A stretch of 9,556 nt of DNA from CAZJBP01 sp964544115 (GTDB taxonomy: Bacteria; Verrucomicrobiota; Kiritimatiellia; UBA8416; JADHWI01). Position numbers and translations under genes: made by a program. Position 1 is the stretch's first letter. Each line of letters opens with the position of its first letter. Positions 5,890 to 9,556 of the stretch are shown here, in pieces. The stretch lies in the NCBI GenBank assembly GCA_964544115.1, contig CAZJBP010000143.1, forward strand, positions 1 through 9,556. The letters are read 5' to 3'. Under the pieces are notes generated by a model that worked only from the letters and a program-made list of their open reading frames with translations, did no database searches and was not told the DNA's origin.

Positions 5890-5918
5890 TTGAGATTGAG
5901 CGCATAAATGCGGATAAG
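5890..5918 (+). promoter_or_regulatory. Sigma70-type promoter of the outer-membrane protein gene
   Basis: TTGAGA (5890-5895, 5 of 6) and GATAAG (5913-5918, 4 of 6) are separated by 17 bases. Transcription would start near 5925, giving a leader of about 64 bases that contains AAAGGAGA (5971-5978). The surrounding sequence is locally richer in A and T than the coding regions. Confidence 0.55.
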
Positions 5919-5988
5919 GCTGTTTCCATAAGTGTCCTGGATAGGGATGCTGGCAAGGGCATTCGACGTGAAAGGAGAAGACTGCACG

Positions 5989-6744
5989 ATGAAGAGGCAG
6001 ACGATGGCGGCAGTGATGATCACGATGGCGACACTGGCGGGAGCGGCCCTGGCGCAGGAAGAGGAGGCCGGCGTCGCGGCTGGAATCGAAGTTCCGGTGC
6101 TGTCCGCCTACGTGTGGCGCGGGCAGGTATTGAACGACGAAGCGGTGCTGCAGCCCTCTTTCGAGGTTTCCAAGGGCGGGTTCGCCCTCAACACCTGGGC
6201 GAACTACAACCTCACGGACAATGTGACCGACAACGCGGGAGACTGCAACGAGGTCGATCTGACCGCCTCGTACGAGCTCAGCGCGGGGCCCGCCACGTTC
6301 AACGCCGGGGTGGTCGAGTACCTGTTCCCCAACACGGATGCGTCGAGCACGCGCGAGGCCAGCATCGAAGCCTCTCTCGACAATCTGCCCGTGACCCCCG
6401 GGGCCACGGTGGTCTACGACTTCGACGAGGCCGATGGCTTCTATGTCGCGCTGTCCCTGTCGTACGGGCACGAGATCAGCGAGTCGCTCATGCTCAATCT
6501 CGAAGGCTCGATCGGCTACGGGTTCAGCAACTACAACGAGTTCTACTTCGGCGTGGCCGACGACGCGCTCAACGACGGCACCCTCTCGGCCGGACTGGAT
6601 TACGCCGTCAATGACTCGTGGACGATCACACCGGCCGTCACCTACACGGCGCTGCTGGATAGCGACATCCGGGACGCGGCCAATGAACTGTACTTCGACG
6701 ACCACCAGGTCGTGGGCTCTCTGACCGCATCCTGCGCGTTCTGA
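5989..6744 (+). CDS. Outer-membrane beta-barrel protein, TorF-like putative porin
   Basis: This 251-residue protein has a clear signal peptide: MKRQTM, a hydrophobic core to about residue 20, and a cleavage site after ALA at 22. The mature chain is acidic and made of alternating short amphipathic strands. It opens with IEVPVLSAYVWRGQVLNDE, close to the 'tSdY-wRG-s-s--p-lq' strand of the TorF family of putative porins. It ends SLTASCAF, and the terminal Phe is the usual C-terminal signature for BamA-dependent outer-membrane proteins. I chose the ATG at 5989 because the signal peptide starts there and AAAGGAG lies about 11 bases upstream; an in-frame ATG at 5932 would add 19 residues before the signal. 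Substrate and pore function are unknown. It has its own promoter and is divergent from the shikimate kinase operon. Confidence is high for an outer-membrane barrel, moderate for the family. Confidence 0.8.
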   Translation: MKRQTMAAVMITMATLAGAALAQEEEAGVAAGIEVPVLSAYVWRGQVLNDEAVLQPSFEVSKGGFALNTWANYNLTDNVTDNAGDCNEVDLTASYELSAGPATFNAGVVEYLFPNTDASSTREASIEASLDNLPVTPGATVVYDFDEADGFYVALSLSYGHEISESLMLNLEGSIGYGFSNYNEFYFGVADDALNDGTLSAGLDYAVNDSWTITPAVTYTALLDSDIRDAANELYFDDHQVVGSLTASCAF

Positions 6745-6748
6745 AGTC

Positions 6749-6806
6749 GACGACGTCAAGGGGGCGAGTTCCCCTCATCGTCCGCCCAACGCCCGCCCAC
6801 GCGGGC
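6749..6806 (+). terminator. Possible hairpin terminators after the outer-membrane protein gene
   Basis: Five bases after the stop, GACGA (6749-6753) pairs with TCGTC (6778-6782), enclosing AGGGG (6759-6763) with CCCCT (6771-6775). A second hairpin, GCCCGC-CCAC-GCGGGC, lies at 6791-6806. Neither is followed by a T-run on the plus strand, so they may be RNA-stabilising or Rho-dependent rather than intrinsic terminators. Confidence 0.3.
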
Positions 6807-6814
6807 TGATCCCT

Positions 6815-6850
6815 CAAAGAAAACAGCCGCCACTAAACCGTGGCGGCTGT
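6815..6850 (-). terminator. Intrinsic terminator of the HU gene
   Basis: ACAGCCGCCAC (6823-6833) and GTGGCGGCTGT (6840-6850) form a perfect 11-bp stem with a 6-base loop. Read on the minus strand, the stem is followed by a T-rich run (TTTCTTT), the standard form of a Rho-independent terminator, 26 bases after the HU stop. On the plus strand no T-run follows, so it acts leftward. Confidence 0.88.
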
Positions 6851-6876
6851 CTCCAAACACAGTCTATCGTCCGATG

Positions 6877-7158
6877 TTAGGCGAGGATCGCGTCCTTCGC
6901 AGCCTTCGCCACGCGGAACTTGAGGACCGTCTTGGCGGGGATCTTGATCGCCTGGCCGGTCGCCGGGTTGCGGCCCATGCGAGCCTTCCGCTTCATCTTG
7001 ATGAGCTTGCCCAGACCGGGCAGCGTGAAGCCGTCCTTCGCACCCGCATACGCCTGAGTCACCAGGGACTCGAGAGCGGCCGCAGCCTGCTTCTTGGTGA
7101 TGCCAACGTCTTCCGCCACTTTCGCCAGGATCTGGGTCTTCGTCTTTGCCTTCGCCAT
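6877..7158 (-). CDS. HU-family nucleoid DNA-binding protein
   Basis: This 93-residue basic protein binds and bends DNA as a dimer and helps organise the nucleoid. The helical N-terminal body is TKTQILAKVAEDVGITKKQA (residues 6-25). The beta-arm has the hallmark GRNPATGQAIKIPAKTVLKF (62-81), including the proline (P65) that intercalates into DNA. It ends KAAKDAILA. The start is ATG at 7158 with AAGGAGA (7172-7166) seven bases upstream. The gene is single: upstream lies its own AT-rich promoter region and downstream a strong intrinsic terminator. HU versus the related IHF cannot be settled from this sequence alone, but the sequence is a plain HU type. Confidence 0.95.
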   Translation of the reverse strand: MAKAKTKTQILAKVAEDVGITKKQAAAALESLVTQAYAGAKDGFTLPGLGKLIKMKRKARMGRNPATGQAIKIPAKTVLKFRVAKAAKDAILA

Positions 7159-7210
7159 GACTCTGTCTCCTTCTCGCTCGGGGTTGATCCCCTAACACCT
7201 TTACGGTGCG

Positions 7211-7242
7211 TTGATAGAAACTGAAACCGGGCAGCAACGCAA
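7211..7242 (-). promoter_or_regulatory. Probable promoter region of the HU gene
   Basis: On the minus strand TTGCGT (7242-7237) is followed after 17 bases by TTCTAT (7219-7214), overlapping TATCAA (7216-7211, 4 of 6 to TATAAT). The boxes are weak, but just upstream are three A-tracts (7248-7251, 7256-7260, 7268-7271) spaced roughly one helical turn apart, resembling an UP-element or curved DNA. Expected leader length is about 50 bases. Confidence 0.35.
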
Positions 7243-7392
7243 GCGAGAAAATGCCAAAAACGCCAAGAAAATTAGCTACGCACGCCGGAACGGGCCGTCG
7301 CCGTGGCCGCGCCGCCCTCTTTCACTCCGCATCGCTCAACCGTTCTAGCGACGCCTCGAACACCGGGAGGCCGGGCTGGGCTCGGGGCCGTG

Positions 7393-7432
7393 CAAGCCTG
7401 GGCTTGAGGCGATGCGTGCCCTGTGCTATTCG
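7393..7432 (+). promoter_or_regulatory. Predicted promoter of the FmdB-type gene, overlapped by a palindrome
   Basis: TTGAGG (7404-7409, 4 of 6) and TATTCG (7427-7432, 3 of 6) are 17 bases apart, placing the start near 7439, just ahead of the ribosome-binding site TAAGGA (7439-7444). The -35 overlaps the inverted repeat CAAGCC-TG-GGCTTG (7393-7406), which could be an operator. Both boxes are only partial matches. Confidence 0.3.
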
Positions 7433-7454
7433 GTGCCCTAAGGAAGACACAGTT

Positions 7455-7706
7455 ATGCCGATCTACGAATACGAGAGCCGGGACCCGGCCGCCGCGTGCA
7501 ACACCTGTGCGCAGCCGTTCGAGCGCTTTCACCGGGCCGGCGAGGCACCGTTGACCGCCTGCCCTTCCTGCGGAGCGCCGGTCACCAAGCTGATCTCCGC
7601 GCCGTCTGTCGGCGCCTCCAAGAGCGGCTTCGACGATCGCGCCAAGCGCGCCGGATTCTCGAAGCTCAAGCGCCTCGGCAAGGGCGAATTCGAGAAGCAG
7701 TACTAG
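7455..7706 (+). CDS. FmdB-family zinc-ribbon protein
   Basis: This 83-residue protein begins MPIYEYES, the invariant start of the FmdB family of putative regulatory proteins. Two CxxC pairs, C15/C18 (ACNTC) and C36/C39 (ACPSC), form a single zinc ribbon. The tail FSKLKRLGKGEFEKQY is basic and is shared by many relatives. The family name comes from a proposed regulator of formamidase and acetamidase genes, but its general function is unsettled, and no amidase gene is nearby. The ATG at 7455 is fixed by homology and by TAAGGA ten bases upstream; the frame is open further upstream, but that part looks non-coding. The stop codon shares its bases with that of the converging gene at 7703-8305. Confidence 0.88.
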   Translation: MPIYEYESRDPAAACNTCAQPFERFHRAGEAPLTACPSCGAPVTKLISAPSVGASKSGFDDRAKRAGFSKLKRLGKGEFEKQY

Positions 7707-8305
7707 GCGCCGCGGATGGCGGGCTGCAGGCTGACGCTCAGCCGGTCCAGCCCCTCGGCCGCTGGCGAGCGGCGAACGGTGAACGGCAGCCGGAAAAGGC
7801 GCTTGGCTCGCACATCCTCGCCTTCAATCTCGCCGCTGACCTCTTCGCCGTTCCACCGGGCCGGAGGGATTCCCGCCCATTCCACGAGCCACACGATGAC
7901 GTACGGGAACGTCTCCCCATCGAGGCAGTCGGCCGGCAGCGCGCTGCGGTGAAACTCCGTAAAACCGCGGTAGGCGCGCACGGTCACCGACCCCGGCGGG
8001 CCGATCAGGTCCAGCGTCGCGGCCAGTTCGGCCAGCGCCCGCGCGCACGGACGGCCCAGCACGTCGGCCAGGTCTTCTTCCGTCACAAGGTGCGGAAAGA
8101 GGAGCTTCCGCGTCAGCTGCACACTGCTCAGGACGGTCAGTTCCACCGCGACACCGGGCCCGTAGAGCTTCAGCGCTTCATCGGCCAGCGCCGTCCAGAA
8201 CTTCGCCGCTGAGTTCTGATAGGGAATGCCATCGACAAAGAGCTTCTCGGCGGCGACGCCCTCCGTCGCCGCATCCTTCTGCGTGCTGCTCAGCAACCGT
8301 GACAT
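7703..8305 (-). CDS. Protein of unknown function, 200 residues
   Basis: I do not recognise this family. It has no signal peptide, no transmembrane helix and no nucleotide-binding loop. The N-terminal 20 residues are polar (SRLLSSTQKDAATEGVAAEK). A mixed alpha/beta part follows, with YQNSAAKFWTALADEALKLY and VELTVLSSVQLTRKLLFPHL (residues 29-72), then a strand-rich half with VTVRAYRGFTEFHRSALP (107-124), FPYVIVWLVEWAG (133-145) and a closing KRLFRLPFTVRR. The coding case is good: an ATG with GGGAGGG five bases upstream (8317-8311), a matching promoter at 8326-8354, and protein-like codon use. It appears cytoplasmic. It is transcribed alone, divergent from the phosphoesterase and converging on the FmdB-type gene, whose stop it overlaps. 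A conserved hypothetical limited to the host's phylum is the likeliest outcome. Confidence 0.72.
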   Translation of the reverse strand: MSRLLSSTQKDAATEGVAAEKLFVDGIPYQNSAAKFWTALADEALKLYGPGVAVELTVLSSVQLTRKLLFPHLVTEEDLADVLGRPCARALAELAATLDLIGPPGSVTVRAYRGFTEFHRSALPADCLDGETFPYVIVWLVEWAGIPPARWNGEEVSGEIEGEDVRAKRLFRLPFTVRRSPAAEGLDRLSVSLQPAIRGA

Positions 8306-8325
8306 TCACACCCTCCCTCTCGGTA

Positions 8326-8354
8326 GATGTATGTCAAATTCGTCAGAAGGTCAA
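8326..8354 (-). promoter_or_regulatory. Predicted promoter of the 200-residue unknown protein
   Basis: On the minus strand TTGACC (8354-8349, 5 of 6) is followed after 17 bases by TACATC (8331-8326, 3 of 6). Transcription would start near 8319, right before the ribosome-binding site GGGAGGG (8317-8311), leaving a leader of about 14 bases. A perfect TTGACA (8337-8332) also lies in the spacer, but no -10 fits it. Confidence 0.45.
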
Positions 8355-8499
8355 CGTGGTCTGGAGGGAAGTCCGCACTCCCCGGGTTGGTCGTCCCTCT
8401 CGGCCGGAAAGAAGGCCCCCGCGAGCTGCCCCTGCCTGACTGAGCCGCTTCTCACGACCTCCCGGCCATGCTTGCCCCGCCGACGTCCCTCAGGCTACC

Positions 8500-9465
8500 A
8501 TGCCGCCCTTGAACGCTCCTGATCCAGCACGCGTGGAGGCCTCAACCGCGGACATCAGCCGTCGCCGGTTCATGCAGAGCACCGGTGTCGCCACGATCGG
8601 GCTGCTGGCCGGAGCGCGCGCTGCGAAGGCCGCGGCTCGACCGGCGGCGCCGTTCCGCTTCGGCGTCCTGACCGACGCTCACTATGCCGACATCCCGCCG
8701 CGGGGCACACGCTACCACCGGGACTCGGCGGACAAGCTGGCGGCCTGCGTCCGTGTGTTCAACGAGATCGGCGTCGCCTTCGCGATCGAGATCGGCGACC
8801 TCAAAGATCAGGATGAGCGCCCCGTCGAGGCCGCCACCCTCGGCTACCTCCGCCGTGCCGAGGGCATCCTGCGCGGATTCCGGGGGCCGTTGTACCACGT
8901 CGTGGGCAACCACGATGTCGACAGCCTGTCCAAGGCCGAGTTTCTCGGTGCCGTGGTCAACACGCGCACGGCGCCCGACGCGTCGCATTATGCCTGGAAC
9001 GCCGGCGGCCTGCGGTTCGTCGTGCTGGACGCCTGCTACGACGCGCACGGCGCACCGTACGACCGTGGGGCATTTGCATGGACCGATTGCCAGATTCCGC
9101 AAGACCAGCTGGACTGGCTGCGAAACGAACTGCGCGCCGCCACCGAGCCGGTCATCGTGTTCACCCACCAACGACTGGACGGCGAGGATGACACCTGCGT
9201 ACGAAACGCCGCGGCGGTGCGGTCGGTGCTGGAGGCCGACGGCCGCGTGCTGGCGGTCTTCCAGGGGCACCACCACGCGGGAGCCTACGCATACCTCAAC
9301 GGCATCCATTACTACACGCTGCGGGCCATGGTCGAGGGGCCGGGACTGGAGAACAACGCATACGCCGTCGTGGAGACCGCGCCGGACGGGAACATCGTCG
9401 TGACCGGCCACGGGCGCGCCACCAGCATGACGCTACCCTCCAACGCGGCCGGCATCGCGCGCTGA
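8500..9465 (+). CDS. Tat-exported calcineurin-like metallophosphoesterase
   Basis: This 321-residue protein starts with a twin-arginine signal: SRRRFMQ (residues 20-26), then a hydrophobic stretch to about 40 and an alanine-rich cleavage region (AKAAA). The five metallophosphoesterase motifs are present in order: D-x-H in TDAHYAD (D59, H61), GD in IGDLKD (D100), GNHD (136-139), FTHQ (H223) and GHHH (256-259). It should therefore fold folded-in-cytoplasm with its two metals and be exported to the periplasm or outer face. The substrate (phosphodiester, phosphomonoester or nucleotide) cannot be told. The ATG at 8500 has no good ribosome-binding site; an in-frame GTG at 8533 would keep the Tat motif but is not better supported. 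Upstream, 8355-8499 shows no convincing promoter. No neighbour suggests a pathway. Confidence 0.87.
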   Translation: MPPLNAPDPARVEASTADISRRRFMQSTGVATIGLLAGARAAKAAARPAAPFRFGVLTDAHYADIPPRGTRYHRDSADKLAACVRVFNEIGVAFAIEIGDLKDQDERPVEAATLGYLRRAEGILRGFRGPLYHVVGNHDVDSLSKAEFLGAVVNTRTAPDASHYAWNAGGLRFVVLDACYDAHGAPYDRGAFAWTDCQIPQDQLDWLRNELRAATEPVIVFTHQRLDGEDDTCVRNAAAVRSVLEADGRVLAVFQGHHHAGAYAYLNGIHYYTLRAMVEGPGLENNAYAVVETAPDGNIVVTGHGRATSMTLPSNAAGIAR

Positions 9466-9483
9466 GCCCGCCGCGCCCCGGAT

Positions 9484-9513
9484 GCGGATGCGTTCACGAG
9501 TGGGCGCATCTGC
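9484..9513 (+). terminator. Possible hairpin after the phosphoesterase gene
   Basis: GCGGATGCG (9484-9492) pairs with CGCATCTGC (9505-9513) over nine positions, one a G-U wobble, around a 12-base loop, 18 bases after the stop. No T-run follows, so intrinsic termination is uncertain. From 9514 to the window end I see no gene start. Confidence 0.3.
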
Positions 9514-9556
9514 GGTCCATTGACCTCCATTAGGCTGCTTGGGCCTGCCAGAGGGA

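Noticed and set aside
5767..5890. Possible tRNA or structured RNA because of the hairpin and GC content
   Set aside because: No T-loop, anticodon stem or acceptor pairing could be drawn; only the single inverted repeat at 5820-5843 is supported.
5550..6614. 354-codon plus-strand frame overlapping shikimate kinase and porin
   Set aside because: The product is arginine/glycine-rich, typical of a GC-driven open frame, and two real genes explain the region.
5767..6759. Upstream extension of the shikimate kinase frame to 6759
   Set aside because: The frame is open by chance opposite the porin; shikimate kinase homology begins at the GTG at 5766, which has its own ribosome-binding site.
7320..7350. 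GTTC...GAAC arms considered as a second LexA-type site
   Set aside because: The arms are in the opposite order and 12 bases apart, unlike GAAC-N4-GTTC.
7251..7454. N-terminal extension of the FmdB-type protein
   Set aside because: The family always starts MPIYEY, and a ribosome-binding site precedes 7455; the upstream part has no homology-like features and overlaps promoter sequence.
8542..9411. 289-codon antisense frame opposite the phosphoesterase
   Set aside because: All five metallophosphoesterase motifs and a Tat signal are on the plus strand; the antisense product is valine/glycine/arginine-rich without motifs.

Overview
This is a GC-rich bacterial chromosome window of ordinary, tightly packed genes. 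The host looks Gram-negative: there is an exported beta-barrel ending in phenylalanine, a Tat-exported phosphoesterase and a secreted PQQ-type propeller. The propeller's start (GYRGDGTGVYP) resembles the quinoprotein-like proteins that are abundant in Planctomycetota, Lentisphaerota, Kiritimatiellota and Hydrogenedentota. I therefore infer a PVC-type or neighbouring phylum, with modest confidence. No rRNA, tRNA, CRISPR array, insertion sequence or phage gene is visible.

Layout, left to right. (1) At 1-172 lies the 5' end of an exported protein on the minus strand, cut by the window edge. (2) A 189-bp divergent region (173-361) carries a promoter in each direction. The rightward one drives a Y-family DNA polymerase (362-1672) and holds a perfect GAAC-N4-GTTC LexA-type box exactly between its -35 and -10. 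Its predicted transcription start falls on the A of the ATG, so the polymerase looks SOS-controlled and its mRNA leaderless. (3) A Phd-type antitoxin and PIN-domain toxin pair (1774-2420) follows, with overlapping stop and start and a palindromic operator upstream.

(4) On the minus strand runs a probable operon: shikimate kinase (5766-5221), exported PQQ-like beta-propeller (5224-3485) and RluA-family pseudouridine synthase (3415-2429). The first two genes overlap by ATGA. (5) Divergent from it is an outer-membrane beta-barrel protein (5989-6744) with a good sigma70-type promoter. (6) An HU-family DNA-binding protein on the minus strand (7158-6877) ends in a clear intrinsic terminator. (7) A small FmdB-type zinc-ribbon protein (7455-7706) meets, tail to tail, an unidentified 200-residue protein (8305-7703); their stop codons share the same CTAG. 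(8) A Tat-exported metallophosphoesterase (8500-9465) closes the window.

No multi-gene novel defence or metabolic system is evident. The most distinctive signals are regulatory: the SOS-type leaderless polymerase promoter, an 8-bp inverted repeat centred on the -10 of the divergent promoter, the toxin-antitoxin operator, and the coupled shikimate kinase/propeller operon. The least explained gene is the 200-residue protein at 7703-8305.
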